The notes: generated by a model from the letters alone, not told the origin. A stretch of DNA of 50,601 nucleotides from Vibrio sp. Hep-1b-8 (GCF_006124995.1 NZ_QEWN01000141.1:1-50601), one strand, 5' to 3'. Counted from the first letter of the stretch, positions 32,382-41,846 are shown. Numbers and translations: made by a program.

Positions 32382-32607
32382 CGTCTTAGGGAATGAGAGA
32401 AGTTCACAAGGACGGTGAGTTGCCAAATTCAACATTGGAATTGGTGATGACACAGAACTTAATCGAACTTGCACGAGTTCTTTTTGACACGACATTGCTC
32501 ACATTGCTTCCAGTGTAATTTATAGCTTTATGGCAAAGCAGAGACATTCACCTGAATATGCTTTGACCCCTTTTTGCTAGGCGACATCGAAAGATGTCGC
32601 TTTTTTT
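32382..32607 (+). ncRNA. ryhB: RyhB small RNA (long Vibrio form)
   Basis: The invariant RyhB pairing core ACGACATTGCTCACATTGC and the following TTCCAGT lie at 32489-32514. A Fur-box promoter stands upstream, and the terminator GCGACATC-GAAA-GATGTCGC with seven T ends it at about 32607. The transcript would be ~226 nt, much longer than the 90 nt of E. coli and matching the ~225 nt described for V. cholerae. With Hfq it represses iron-protein mRNAs when iron is scarce. The 5' end is inferred from the promoter. Confidence 0.95.
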
Positions 32608-32766
32608 ATAGCTAAGATTTTTGGATGAACAAAAGGACACCAATAGTCTTTTCCACAGTCAAGGATCATTGTTAGATCGAGTTGGGAATGATCGATCTAA
32701 TTAAATATTCTTTTATTACATAAAGTTAAGTTGTGTCGGTTGTCTTTTTACTAACCATTTATATCC

Positions 32767-32799
32767 TGTGGGTAAATTATATAAACAGAGTTATCCACA
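32767..32799. promoter_or_regulatory. DnaA boxes upstream of polA
   Basis: TTATCCACA at 32791-32799 is a perfect R-type DnaA box. TGTGGGTAA at 32768-32776 is a one-mismatch box on the other strand. Four GATC sites occur within about 35 bases at 32664-32698, in an AT-rich stretch. DnaA control of polA, or just chance, are both possible. The rest of 32608-32931 shows no gene. Confidence 0.45.
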
Positions 32800-32931
32800 A
32801 TTTTGGCGTTGTGTTGAAAAAGGAATGTGCAAATGTGTGAGTCGGTCGCAAAGAGTTAAAATGGATTCACTCTCGCAGTCATGGCATCCTAGGCAGATCT
32901 TATTTGCATTCTCTTTGGATACGTACAAGCT

Positions 32932-35727
32932 ATGGCTCATATTCCTGATAATCCGTTAATCCTAATCGACGGTTCTTCTTACCTTTATCGCGCATTCCAT
33001 GCTTATCCAGGCACGATGAGCAATGGTGATATTCCTACCAACGCTGTCTATGGTGTGGTGAATATGTTGCGCAGCATGATGCGTCAATTTGCTTCTGACC
33101 GTATTGCTGTGGTTTTTGATGCGAAAGGTAAAACTTTCCGTGATGACATGTATCCAGAGTACAAGGCAAACCGACCACCAATGCCAGACGATCTGCGTTG
33201 CCAGATTGAACCTCTGCACAACGTTATTCGAGCAATGGGCCTACCGTTGATCTGTATCCCTGGTGTTGAGGCTGATGATGTCATCGGTACTTTGGCTTAC
33301 CAAGCATCACAAGCGGGCATGCCTGTACTTATCAGTACTGGTGATAAAGATATGGCTCAGCTGGTGGATGACAACATCACTTTGATCAATACCATGACTA
33401 ATGTGGTAATGGATCGTGAAGGAGTGGTTGAGAAGTTTGGTATTCCACCTGAGTTGATCATCGACTACCTCGCTCTAATGGGCGACAAAGTGGATAACAT
33501 TCCTGGGGTTCCTGGTGTTGGTGATAAAACGGCCACGGCACTGCTACAAGGGATCGGTGGTATCGATAAACTTTATGAAAACCTTGATGATATCGCAGGC
33601 TTAGGGTTCCGTGGTTCTAAGACCATGGCGCAGAAGCTAATTGATAACAAAGAGAATGCTGAGCTTTCTTACCAATTGGCAACCATCAAACTGGATGTTG
33701 AGTTAGATTGCACGCCTGAATCACTTCTCAAGGCGGAACCGAATAAAGATGAATTGATTAAGCTCTACGGTCAGTTAGTGTTTAAATCATGGTTAAATGA
33801 GCTGCTTGATGGTGGTACGGGTGTCGTAGCAGCCGACGAAAAGTCAGGTGCTCAGATTAATAGTGCATCAGCAAGCTCAGTGCCAGATATGAATACATCG
33901 GCAGTGACCATAGATCGTAGTCAGTATGAGACGATTCTGGATGAAGCGACATTCAACGTTTGGCTAGAGAAACTAACATCAGCGGAAGTCTTTGCTTTCG
34001 ACACAGAAACTGACAGCCTAGATTACATGGTCGCAAATTTAGTCGGTGTGTCGTTTGCGACAGAAGAGGGCGTAGCTGCTTATGTTCCTGTTGCCCATGA
34101 TTACCTTGACGCACCTCAGCAGCTAGACCGTGATTGGGTGTTGGAGCAGTTGAAGCCAATACTAGAAGACGATAACCAAGCGAAAGTGGGACAAAACCTG
34201 AAATACGATGCTAGCGTGCTCGCTCGTTATGGTATCGAGATGAAAGGCATCAAGCATGACACCATGTTAGCGTCATACGTTTATAACAGCGTTGGCGGCA
34301 AGCACGATATGGATAGCTTGGCACTTCGTTTCCTTCAGCATAGCTGTATCTCATTTGAACAGATTGCTGGTAAGGGTAAAAAGCAACTTACCTTCAACCA
34401 GATTGAGCTTGATCAAGCCTCACCATATGCAGCCGAAGATGCCGATGTCACACTTCGTCTTCACAACCGCTTGATGGAAAACATCGAACAAGACGCTAAG
34501 CTTAAATCGATCTACCAAGAGATAGAAGTTCCGTTGGTGCCTGTTCTTTCTCGTATTGAGCGTACTGGTGTTCTCATTGATGATATGAAACTCGCAGCCC
34601 AGTCTCAGGAAATCGCCCTACGCTTAGATGAACTAGAGCAGAAGGCGTATGAGATCGCTGAGCAAGAGTTCAACATGAACTCTCCTAAACAGTTGCAGGT
34701 TCTATTATTTGAAAAAATGGCTCTGCCTGTTATTAAGAAGACGCCATCTGGTACGCCATCAACTAATGAAGAAGTACTGCAAGAGCTGGCTCTAGATTAT
34801 CCGTTACCTAAAGTAATCCTAGAATATCGTGGCTTAGCGAAGTTGAAGTCGACCTACACGGATAAGCTACCGAAGATGATTAATCCGGTGACAGGCCGTG
34901 TGCATACTTCCTATCATCAAGCTGTCACTGCGACAGGTCGCTTGTCATCAACGGATCCTAACTTACAGAACATCCCGATTCGTAATGAAGAAGGTCGTCG
35001 AATTCGTCAGGCATTTGTGGCGCCTCACGGGTACAAGATCATGGCAGTCGACTACTCGCAAATCGAACTGCGTATTATGGCTCACTTATCTGGTGATAAA
35101 GCACTACTGGACGCGTTCCAGCAAGGTAAAGATATCCACGCTGCTACGGCTGCGGAGATCATGGGCATCACAATAGACCAAGTGAGTTCTGAACAACGTC
35201 GTCGCGCTAAAGCGGTTAACTTTGGTCTGATTTACGGCATGAGTGCTTTTGGTTTGGCGAAGCAACTTGGTATCCCTCGTGGCGAAGCGCAAGACTACAT
35301 GAACAAATACTTCGAACGTTACCCAGGTGTCATGCAGTACATGGAAGATACTCGTAGCGCAGCAGCAGAGCAGGGCTATGTTGAAACCATTTTTGGTCGC
35401 CGTTTGCATTTACCTGAAATTCAGTCTCGTAATGGCATGCGTCGCAAAGCTGCAGAGCGAGCGGCAATCAACGCTCCAATGCAGGGAACTGCGGCCGATA
35501 TCATCAAGAAAGCAATGTTGTTAGTCGATCAGTGGATTCAAGCTGAAGGTGATGGTCGAGTAAAACTCCTGATGCAAGTTCACGATGAACTGGTTTTTGA
35601 AGTTCAAGAGTCAGCTTTGACCGAAATTGAAAGTAAAGTACAGGAATTAATGGAATCAGCAGCTGAACTTGCAGTGCCTCTTGTGGCTGAAGCGGGTCAT
35701 GGTGATAACTGGGAACAAGCCCACTAG
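32932..35727 (+). CDS. polA: DNA polymerase I
   Basis: 931 residues (E. coli 928). Three domains: 5'-3' flap exonuclease (1-~290; [41 protein letters not shown]), 3'-5' proofreading exonuclease from ~345 with the DxE pair in [12 protein letters not shown], and family A polymerase with [17 protein letters not shown] (motif A), [20 protein letters not shown] (motif B) and [10 protein letters not shown] (motif C). Okazaki-fragment maturation and repair. Downstream Spot 42 is the classic neighbour. Confidence 0.98.
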   Translation: MAHIPDNPLILIDGSSYLYRAFHAYPGTMSNGDIPTNAVYGVVNMLRSMMRQFASDRIAVVFDAKGKTFRDDMYPEYKANRPPMPDDLRCQIEPLHNVIRAMGLPLICIPGVEADDVIGTLAYQASQAGMPVLISTGDKDMAQLVDDNITLINTMTNVVMDREGVVEKFGIPPELIIDYLALMGDKVDNIPGVPGVGDKTATALLQGIGGIDKLYENLDDIAGLGFRGSKTMAQKLIDNKENAELSYQLATIKLDVELDCTPESLLKAEPNKDELIKLYGQLVFKSWLNELLDGGTGVVAADEKSGAQINSASASSVPDMNTSAVTIDRSQYETILDEATFNVWLEKLTSAEVFAFDTETDSLDYMVANLVGVSFATEEGVAAYVPVAHDYLDAPQQLDRDWVLEQLKPILEDDNQAKVGQNLKYDASVLARYGIEMKGIKHDTMLASYVYNSVGGKHDMDSLALRFLQHSCISFEQIAGKGKKQLTFNQIELDQASPYAAEDADVTLRLHNRLMENIEQDAKLKSIYQEIEVPLVPVLSRIERTGVLIDDMKLAAQSQEIALRLDELEQKAYEIAEQEFNMNSPKQLQVLLFEKMALPVIKKTPSGTPSTNEEVLQELALDYPLPKVILEYRGLAKLKSTYTDKLPKMINPVTGRVHTSYHQAVTATGRLSSTDPNLQNIPIRNEEGRRIRQAFVAPHGYKIMAVDYSQIELRIMAHLSGDKALLDAFQQGKDIHAATAAEIMGITIDQVSSEQRRRAKAVNFGLIYGMSAFGLAKQLGIPRGEAQDYMNKYFERYPGVMQYMEDTRSAAAEQGYVETIFGRRLHLPEIQSRNGMRRKAAERAAINAPMQGTAADIIKKAMLLVDQWIQAEGDGRVKLLMQVHDELVFEVQESALTEIESKVQELMESAAELAVPLVAEAGHGDNWEQAH

Positions 35728-35759
35728 ACAAAAAATAGCCATTTCAATGGAATTAATAT

Positions 35760-35790
35760 GAGCTAGCGCACAAACGCTGGCTTTTTTTTG
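35760..35790 (+). terminator. Intrinsic terminator after polA
   Basis: AGCTAGCG-CACAAA-CGCTGGCT followed by eight T. One mismatch in the stem. Confidence 0.85.
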
Positions 35791-35902
35791 GCATGAATAA
35801 AGTATCGAGTCATTCTGCCTAAATGTTGCTAAACAAAATTTTAATGAAAAAAACTTACAAAAGTAGTTTTCATTTCTGACCAATTGTTGTACATTAATCG
35901 AC

Positions 35903-36008
35903 GTAGGGTACAGAGGTAAGATGTTCTATCTTTCAGACCTTTTGTTTCACGTTATTGGATTAGGCTGATTCAGCCGCCCCAGTCAGCTTTTGACTGGGGC
36001 GTTTTTTA
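35903..36008 (+). ncRNA. spf: Spot 42 RNA
   Basis: Near-identical to E. coli Spot 42: the 5' part GTAGGGTACAGAGGTAAGAT and the following TTCTATCTTTCAGACCTTTT, and the terminator GCCCCAGTCAGCTTTTGACTGGGGC with TTTTTT. It is downstream of polA as in E. coli. A -10-like TACATT is at 35891. Hfq-dependent, acts on sugar and central metabolism mRNAs in the catabolite response. No CRP palindrome is obvious to me upstream; an imperfect dyad ATGAAAA...TTTTCAT (35844-35873) covers the -35 area. Confidence 0.97.
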
Positions 36009-36264
36009 TTGGGCCAAGTAAAACTTTGTGGCTCTATCCAAGTAACATTTCTGCTGCCTTTATTCCTGTCTTATATCATCAAAGCAAACCATCTCTATCT
36101 TCAGTTTTGTAACTAAAAGAAAATATGTAACTTATTACCAGTCACACTTTGGTTATTTTGACTCGAAAACCAAAACCTTGCTGCGTCGTGAAATGTAGAT
36201 CTACCTTGAATAAAGTTAATTAAATCAATGATTTGTTGTTGATTGTCTTTTGATTGATGAAGGA

Positions 36265-36383
36265 TCCTAGTTGGAGAGATTAAGTTGATTTGCAACGGCA
36301 GATAACAGATCCTTAGCGAATAATAACTAATAATACCTATTCTCTCCCGTTGCCCCATCTGACAAGGTGGGGCTTTTATTATC
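36265..36383 (+). ncRNA. Candidate small RNA downstream of Spot 42
   Basis: A stretch ending in GCCCCATCTGACAAGGTGGGGC plus TTTTATT (36350-36380), a plus-strand intrinsic terminator with no protein gene upstream in that direction. Segments GGAGAG / CTCTCC and GCAACGG / CCGTTGC are complementary within it. A Vibrionaceae sRNA described ~260 nt after spf (VSsrna24 in Aliivibrio salmonicida, from memory) would fall here. The 5' end is a guess; no clear promoter was picked. The remaining 36009-36264 shows nothing I can support. Confidence 0.5.
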
Positions 36384-36397
36384 GGATTCAGATAGCC

Positions 36398-36430
36398 CAA
36401 ATAAAAAAGCCCCACCAGTGAGGCAGGGCT
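36398..36430 (-). terminator. Intrinsic terminator of engB
   Basis: On the minus strand AGCCCTGCC-TCACT-GGTGGGGCT followed by TTTTTATTT. The stem includes two G-U pairs. It lies 22 bases behind the engB stop. Confidence 0.8.
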
Positions 36431-36451
36431 AGATATCACGACAATCCGGGC

Positions 36452-37117
36452 TTATTCGATTTCGTTGTCACTATTTTCTTCGTCAACAATCTCATCAATC
36501 AGAGCTTCTGCTAGTGCTGGTGCAAACCATTCATCAAGTTTGTTACGTAATACGTCAACACCAATGCCTTTAAGCGATGAGAAAGCAGCGACACTAACAT
36601 CTCCGCCAAAGCCGACAGCGTCTTTCTTTATTTTCAACACTTGGGCTTTGCGAGCACCGCTTTTTAACTTGTCAGCTTTAGTAAGCAGGACTTGAACAGG
36701 AATGCCACTGTCTACCGCCCAGAAAATCAGCTGTTGGTCGAGATCTTTCATTGGGTGACGAATATCCATCAGCACCACAAGGCCTTTCAAACATTGGCGT
36801 TTCTGTAGGTACTCACCCAGAGACTTTTGCCACTTCTTTTTCATTTCCAGAGGAACTTGTGCAAAGCCATATCCTGGAAGATCGACGATGTGGCAGCCGT
36901 CAGTAACTTTAAATAAGTTAATAAGTTGCGTACGACCTGGTGTTTTACTGGTCTTTGCGAGGCTACGTTGGTTAGTCAGGCGATTTAAAGAGCTCGACTT
37001 GCCCGCATTGGAGCGTCCAGCAAACGCAACTTCTATACCTTCATCCTCCGGCAAGTGACGAATATCAGGTGCACTAGTGATGAAATGCGTGTTTTGATAA
37101 TGAATTTTTACGCTCAC
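36452..37117 (-). CDS. engB: Ribosome biogenesis GTPase EngB (YihA/YsxC)
   Basis: A 221-residue GTPase required for 50S assembly. G1 GRSNAGKSS (34-42), G2 region [15 protein letters not shown]3 [12 protein letters not shown]4 TKADK, G5 SSLKG; tail acidic (VDEENSDNE). I chose the GTG start (37117, [12 protein letters not shown]), which has GGAG with six-base spacing and matches the family; an ATG four codons earlier (37129) is the alternative. Between spf and the Csr RNA, as E. coli yihA lies between spf and csrC. Confidence 0.95.
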   Translation of the reverse strand: MSVKIHYQNTHFITSAPDIRHLPEDEGIEVAFAGRSNAGKSSSLNRLTNQRSLAKTSKTPGRTQLINLFKVTDGCHIVDLPGYGFAQVPLEMKKKWQKSLGEYLQKRQCLKGLVVLMDIRHPMKDLDQQLIFWAVDSGIPVQVLLTKADKLKSGARKAQVLKIKKDAVGFGGDVSVAAFSSLKGIGVDVLRNKLDEWFAPALAEALIDEIVDEENSDNEIE

Positions 37118-37252
37118 TGTTAACTCCATCTCGACTTTGTGTAGTCGATTGATTACTTTTTTGTGAAATTGTGTAAAATAACCGTGCTCGGCATAAGGTC
37201 GCCTATTGTACCATGAGTGGTACCGGAAGCTTGATAATTATAATGGAATGTC

Positions 37253-37870
37253 ATGAAGAAATTAGCGCTAATCTTGAGTCTTTTAGCCAGCTGCTCTGTG
37301 TGGGCCCAAGGCAGCATTGAAGCTGGTAAAGCAAAATCCCAAACATGTGTTGCCTGCCATGGTGCTGACGGCAACAGTCAACTCGCAATGTACCCTAAGC
37401 TAGCAGGTCAGCATGCTAAATATATTGAAAAGCAGCTTAAAGATCTGAAACTGGGTATGACTAGTGGTGGTAAGCAAGGTCGTTACGACCCTGTCATGAG
37501 TGGCATGGCTATGCCGCTGTCAGAGCAAGATATGAAAGATCTGTCTGCTTACTACGCATCACTACCTATCTCATCGAACTCAACACCTGAAAATGTTGTA
37601 GAGAAAGGTAAGGTGCTTTACGCCGCTGGCGATGCTGAGCGTGGTCTAACTGCATGTATTGCGTGTCATGGCCCTCGTGGTAATGGTACTGAGTTGTCTG
37701 GCTTCCCTAAGATCTCTGGTCAGCATGCAGATTACATCAAAGCCCAGCTTGAGAAGTTCCGTGATGGCAATCGCGCTAACGATATGAACGCTATGATGCG
37801 TGATATCGCGAAGAAGCTAACGGATGAAGATATCGATACACTTTCTAAATATGTTGGTGGCCTACACTAA
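37253..37870 (+). CDS. Dihaem cytochrome c4
   Basis: A 205-residue periplasmic cytochrome. A signal peptide (MKKLALILSLLASCSVWA) is cut near residue 18-19. Two haem motifs: CVACH (32-36) and CIACH (135-139), one in each of two similar class I domains, with axial Met likely in SGMAMP and NAMM. It passes electrons to terminal oxidases such as cbb3. Divergent from engB, as in many Gammaproteobacteria. A strong terminator follows. Confidence 0.95.
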   Translation: MKKLALILSLLASCSVWAQGSIEAGKAKSQTCVACHGADGNSQLAMYPKLAGQHAKYIEKQLKDLKLGMTSGGKQGRYDPVMSGMAMPLSEQDMKDLSAYYASLPISSNSTPENVVEKGKVLYAAGDAERGLTACIACHGPRGNGTELSGFPKISGQHADYIKAQLEKFRDGNRANDMNAMMRDIAKKLTDEDIDTLSKYVGGLH

Positions 37871-37904
37871 GCCCTACTTATTCGTTCGAGCATATAGTTG
37901 TAAA

Positions 37905-37936
37905 GAAAAAGCCCAGACTTGAGTCTGGGCTTTTTC
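37905..37936 (+). terminator. Intrinsic terminator after cytochrome c4
   Basis: AAAAAGCCCAGACT-TG-AGTCTGGGCTTTTT, a perfect stem with T run. Confidence 0.93.
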
Positions 37937-37993
37937 GTTTGCGTCAGATCACATCCGGCTTCGCGGAGCAATGGATGATCTATCCCTATTGTT

Positions 37994-38004
37994 TGTGAGA
38001 GATC
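37994..38004 (+). promoter_or_regulatory. Candidate VarA/UvrY (GacA-type) box upstream of the Csr RNA
   Basis: TGTGAGAGATC resembles the left and central part of the GacA/UvrY box TGTGAGAGATCTCTCACA; the right half is degenerate (GACCATATG). It lies ~140 bases upstream of the presumed RNA start, the distance range at which UvrY acts on csrB in E. coli. Confidence 0.5.
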
Positions 38005-38140
38005 GACCATATGTTGCACTTCATTTCTCTCATATGTTTTTATAAGTAACTGAAAAATAAATGAATAAAAAAATTACAAGAAAATAATCGTATTTTTTCT
38101 TGTTAGTGGATTGTTCAATGAGAGTAAAACGCTAAAGTGT

Positions 38141-38490
38141 GTTCATCAGCAGGACGTTGATATCGGATACCAGACTAGGAAGTCTCCATGGAAGCAAGTA
38201 ATGGACGCTTGGTAGTTGAAGAATGGATACAGGGTAGGTAGGACACCTACTTGATAAGGATGGTCACCTTGTCTAATGGTTAAAGACAATGGAAGGGATC
38301 AGGCTAAGGAATAGCTCAGGTAGCAGGAAGTCAAAAGGAAAGCCAAAACTCACCAGGATGGTGGCAAACAACACTTTTGGCAGGGAAAGCACCTAAAACA
38401 AATGGAATATTGATGCACTAAAATAAGTGCAACACAGTTTGGCCGAAAGGCATTTAGAAAGCGATAGAGTAGCTCTATCGCTTTTTTTAT
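38141..38490 (+). ncRNA. CsrB/CsrC-type CsrA-sequestering RNA
   Basis: No ORF, but 16 GGA motifs between 38152 and 38404, many as AGGA or (A/T)GGA in predicted hairpin loops, as CsrA-binding RNAs have. It ends with AAAGCGATAGAG-TAG-CTCTATCGCTTTTTTT (about 38457-38487). E. coli csrC sits at the same place, between yihA and yihI. Vibrio has three such RNAs; which one this is cannot be told here. The 5' end is approximate (38130-38150). It binds and titrates CsrA downstream of the BarA/VarS-UvrY/VarA system. Confidence 0.9.
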
Positions 38491-38586
38491 TCCTAATTTT
38501 CATGAATCGATGAATATTTGCACAATAGTGCTCCACTCTAAGGAGACTTTCTGGTATGTTTCGCATCCCCGTTTGAGGATGGAACA

Positions 38587-39225
38587 ATGCATAACTGCCC
38601 CCTTTGCCAAAGCTTGGAGATTGAACACTACTATGCAGATAAGCGACGAGAGTATCTTCGCTGTCAGCAGTGTGAGCTTGTTTTCGTTAATCCTGATCAT
38701 CGTTTAGATGCAAAAGAAGAAAAAGCCCACTACGATTTGCATGAGAATGATCCAGCCGATGAAGGGTATCGACGCTTTTTATCTAGGGTCTGTGACCCCA
38801 TATTAGAGCGTATTGAGCCAAGTTCTCACGGAATTGATTTTGGTTGTGGCCCGGGACCAACATTATCATTAATGTTGCAAGAGCAGGGACATACCATGAG
38901 TTTGTACGATATTTACTATCACCCTGATACTGAGGTGTTGAGTAAAACGTATGACTTTATGACTGCCACTGAAGTAATAGAGCACTTATATCAGCCTAAC
39001 CAAGTGTGGCAGCAATGGTTGAATTTAGTTAAGCCAGGTGGCTGGATTGGTCTAATGACCAAAATGGTCATTGATTTTGAAGCGTTTGCCTCATGGCACT
39101 ATAAAAATGATCCTACGCATGTGGTCTTTTTTAGTCGCAATACGTTTCGCTATCTGGCAGAGCGGGATCAGCTCGAGCTTGAATTTATTGGTAATGATGT
39201 AATTTTACTAAGGAAAGCCCAGTAA
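38587..39225 (+). CDS. Class I SAM-dependent methyltransferase with zinc-ribbon-like N-terminus
   Basis: 212 residues. Cys4-x2-Cys7 and Cys26-x2-Cys29 form a likely zinc site, followed by a Rossmann methyltransferase with motif I GIDFGCGPG (82-90) and TATEVIEHLYQPNQVWQQWLNLVKPGGWIGLMT. This architecture (short ribbon plus Methyltransf_11/23-like) is seen in Vibrio and relatives; the substrate is unknown. Its stop overlaps the yihI ATG by one base, suggesting a joint operon. Confidence 0.85.
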   Translation: MHNCPLCQSLEIEHYYADKRREYLRCQQCELVFVNPDHRLDAKEEKAHYDLHENDPADEGYRRFLSRVCDPILERIEPSSHGIDFGCGPGPTLSLMLQEQGHTMSLYDIYYHPDTEVLSKTYDFMTATEVIEHLYQPNQVWQQWLNLVKPGGWIGLMTKMVIDFEAFASWHYKNDPTHVVFFSRNTFRYLAERDQLELEFIGNDVILLRKAQ

Positions 39226-39776
39226 TGAGCCGTAGTAAGAAAAAGAGATCTGGTGGTCACAACGACGTTATCGTTGTACGTAACCGCACACAATCAGACG
39301 TTGAAGGACGTCTACGTAAAAGAGATAAAAAGCGCAAAGGCCTAAAGACTGGCAGCCGCAACTCTGACGAAAAACAGCACAAGTCACAAACAGCTGGTCA
39401 GCAGCGTGATCCGCGTTTAGGCAGCAAGAAAAAGATTCCTTTGATTGCCGAGCCGCAGAAGAAGCTAACCAAATCAGAGCGACGTCTCAATGCTGAACAA
39501 GAGCTAGAGATGCTAGAAAATGACGCTCAACTGAACGTGTTGCTTGACCGTATTGATGAAGGTGAAAACCTAGGTGCAGGCCTACAGAAATACGTTGATG
39601 AGAAACTTGCGCGCATTGAAGTGTTGATGAAGCAATTGGGCATCTATGATGAAGATGATTCAGAGCAACCAGCGGATGAATCACCAATGGTGGAAGCAAG
39701 CTACAAGAAAGCACAATCGGATGACGATTTACTCTCTCAGTTTGAAGATCTGGATTTGAACCAATTTAAAGGATAA
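39225..39776 (+). CDS. yihI: Der GTPase-activating protein YihI
   Basis: A 183-residue very basic then acidic protein. The first ~90 residues are Lys/Arg-rich (SRSKKKRSGGHNDVIVV, then KRDKKRKGLKTGSRNSDEKQ), the middle ERRLNAEQELEMLENDAQLNVLLDRIDEGENLGAGLQKYVDEKLARIEVLMKQLG is the conserved part, and the tail is acidic. It stimulates the GTPase Der and modulates 50S maturation. Linked with engB here as in E. coli. Confidence 0.95.
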   Translation: MSRSKKKRSGGHNDVIVVRNRTQSDVEGRLRKRDKKRKGLKTGSRNSDEKQHKSQTAGQQRDPRLGSKKKIPLIAEPQKKLTKSERRLNAEQELEMLENDAQLNVLLDRIDEGENLGAGLQKYVDEKLARIEVLMKQLGIYDEDDSEQPADESPMVEASYKKAQSDDDLLSQFEDLDLNQFKG

Positions 39777-39784
39777 GTGAGCCA

Positions 39785-40273
39785 ATGAATGTAACCTTAT
39801 TAGCCATCGCGGGCGGAGTGATTATTCTCGGCTTAGCATCATATGCGGGTTACCTTCTGCTCAAGCTTAAAAAGCAAAAGGAATTGCAATTGCAGCATCA
39901 AAAGCTTGCAATTGAAAAACGTAATGCCAACATTTTTGAAAGCGTCCACGTCCTTTGCTTAGCGGGCATCCAAGAGCAGTGTGACCTATCTGAGGTGAGT
40001 ATCCGCCTATACAACATCATGGATTATGTTCAGGGTGAAGATAGGGTTGATTTTGATAAAGAGTATCCGGCGACATCGGAACTGTTCCATATCGTTAAAG
40101 ATATGGCGCGTGGAGAAGAACGCCAGAAACTTGCTAAGCAAGATCGCATGAAACAAAACCTAGAACGTCACAAAGCAGAGTCTCGTCTTCAGGATGCGAT
40201 TGTTGAAGAATTGAAGCAACTGCAGAAAAAGGTTCAACCGCTGAATAATCAGATCAATATTCAAATGATCTAG
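39785..40273 (+). CDS. DUF2489 family membrane-anchored protein
   Basis: 162 residues: one N-terminal membrane helix (AIAGGVIILGLASYAGYLLLK) and a charged, helical cytosolic part with NIFESVHVLCLAGIQEQCDLSEVSIRLY. The family (DUF2489) is found next to yihI and hemN in Vibrio and Shewanella-like genomes; its function is not known. Eight bases after yihI, likely cotranscribed. Confidence 0.85.
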   Translation: MNVTLLAIAGGVIILGLASYAGYLLLKLKKQKELQLQHQKLAIEKRNANIFESVHVLCLAGIQEQCDLSEVSIRLYNIMDYVQGEDRVDFDKEYPATSELFHIVKDMARGEERQKLAKQDRMKQNLERHKAESRLQDAIVEELKQLQKKVQPLNNQINIQMI

Positions 40274-40286
40274 ATTGGTATTATAG

Positions 40287-40321
40287 CTCGATCACCTATC
40301 CTAAAAGGGTAGTGATCGAGT
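40287..40321. repeat. Inverted repeat after the DUF2489 gene
   Basis: AGCTCGATCACCTATCC / GGGTAGTGATCGAGTT are near-perfect arms around TAAAA. No clear T run follows, so a terminator role is uncertain. Confidence 0.55.
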
Positions 40322-40457
40322 TATCAATTCTGAGTATTGCCACTCAAAATGCAGCCAGTCCCCCGACGACTATCATCTAGGTGTGGCAAAATAGCCTGCT
40401 AACTACAATGGCTTCTTAAGCCAAATTAAGTCTTACAGCCCAAACGGAACTACCATC

Positions 40458-41846
40458 ATGTCGCAGCCTGTCGTCGCAAGCCAACAAATTGTCTGGGATC
40501 AAGCCGTTCTAGATAAGTACAACTACTCTGGTCCTCGTTATACCTCATACCCAACCGCGTTGGAGTTTCACGAGGCCTTCACTGTCGCTGACTATGATAT
40601 GGCTTGTACGCAGTATCCTGAGCGTCCTTTGTCGCTATACATTCATATCCCTTTCTGCCACAAGCTTTGTTACTACTGTGGTTGCAACAAGGTGATTACT
40701 CGTCATGCTCATAAAGCGGATGAGTACCTTGATGTACTGGAACTGGAAATTAGAACGCGTGCGGCACTACTGCAAGGGCGAAAAGTGACTCAGCTTCACT
40801 TTGGTGGGGGTACACCAACCTTCTTAACCAAAGCGCAGATTAGCCGTTTAATGGCCATTCTCCGTGGTGAGTTCTTCTTTGAGGTTGAAGCAGAAATCAG
40901 TATCGAAGTTGATCCAAGAGAAATTGAACTGGATATGCTGGATCACTTGCGTAGCGAAGGGTTTAACCGTCTGAGTATCGGTGTTCAGGATTTCAATAAA
41001 GAAGTTCAGAAGCTAGTTAACCGAGAGCAGGATGAGGAGTTTATCTTTGCTATGGTTGAGCGAGCGAAAGAGCTTGGCTTCCGTTCGACAAATTTAGACC
41101 TTATTTACGGTTTGCCTAAGCAGACAAAAGAGTCATTTGCGGCGACTCTGAAGCAAGTACTGGAGATGACCCCAGGACGTCTTTCTGTATTTAACTACGC
41201 TCACATGCCACAACTCTTTGCTGCTCAACGTAAAATCAAAGATGAAGATCTACCGGTAGCTGAAGAGAAGATGGCTATCTTGCAAGATACCATTGCGACG
41301 CTCACTAACGCAGGCTATCAGTTTATCGGTATGGATCATTTTGCCCAGCCGGATGATGAGCTAGCGGTTGCTCAGCGAAATGGTGTGTTGCACCGCAACT
41401 TCCAGGGTTACACCACACAAGGTGAAGCGGATTTGGTCGGATTTGGTGTTTCTGCTATCTCAATGATTGGTGATGCTTACGCTCAGAACCAGAAAGAGCT
41501 CAAGAAATACTATGCGCAAGTCAACGATCAGCGCCATGCTCTATGGAAAGGCGTAGCTCTTGATAGTGATGACTTACTACGCCGTGAAGTCATTAAACAG
41601 CTTATCTGTAACTTCAAACTTGATAAAACGCAGATAGAGTCAGAATTCGGTGTGAACTTTAATACGTACTTCAAAGAAGACTTAGGGTTACTTCAGACCT
41701 TTATCAATGATGAATTGGTTGAAGTGAATGACCAAGAAATTCGCGTCACACTGCGTGGCCGTTTGCTTATCCGTAACATCTGTATGTGTTTCGATAAGTA
41801 CCTAAGAGCTAAGGCAAGGCAGCAACAATTCTCTCGAGTCATCTAG
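40458..41846 (+). CDS. hemN: Oxygen-independent coproporphyrinogen III oxidase HemN
   Basis: 462 residues (E. coli 457). A radical SAM enzyme converting coproporphyrinogen III to protoporphyrinogen IX without oxygen. Cysteines Cys67-x3-Cys71-x2-Cys74-x-Cys76 in FCHKLCYYCGCNKV, FGGGTPTFL (SAM-binding), IEVDPREI and GFNRLSIGVQDF are signatures of true HemN rather than HemW. The C-terminal RNICMCFDKYLR fits. Single gene; I saw no convincing FNR box in front. Confidence 0.97.
   Translation: MSQPVVASQQIVWDQAVLDKYNYSGPRYTSYPTALEFHEAFTVADYDMACTQYPERPLSLYIHIPFCHKLCYYCGCNKVITRHAHKADEYLDVLELEIRTRAALLQGRKVTQLHFGGGTPTFLTKAQISRLMAILRGEFFFEVEAEISIEVDPREIELDMLDHLRSEGFNRLSIGVQDFNKEVQKLVNREQDEEFIFAMVERAKELGFRSTNLDLIYGLPKQTKESFAATLKQVLEMTPGRLSVFNYAHMPQLFAAQRKIKDEDLPVAEEKMAILQDTIATLTNAGYQFIGMDHFAQPDDELAVAQRNGVLHRNFQGYTTQGEADLVGFGVSAISMIGDAYAQNQKELKKYYAQVNDQRHALWKGVALDSDDLLRREVIKQLICNFKLDKTQIESEFGVNFNTYFKEDLGLLQTFINDELVEVNDQEIRVTLRGRLLIRNICMCFDKYLRAKARQQQFSRVI

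Noticed and set aside
32768..32959. 63-codon frame upstream of and overlapping polA
   Set aside because: It begins in the DnaA-box region, has no ribosome site and overlaps the polA start in another frame; its composition (many Cys, Trp, Arg) looks random.
35941..35957. Half parS (GTTTCACGTT) in Spot 42
   Set aside because: Only one half of the palindrome is present, and the text is part of the conserved sRNA sequence.
36113..36439. 108-codon minus-strand frame between spf and engB
   Set aside because: It crosses the candidate sRNA terminator and the engB terminator and has no ribosome site; likely chance.
38500..38700. Small frames on both strands before the methyltransferase gene
   Set aside because: They overlap the Csr RNA terminator or the methyltransferase start in other frames, with no ribosome sites.
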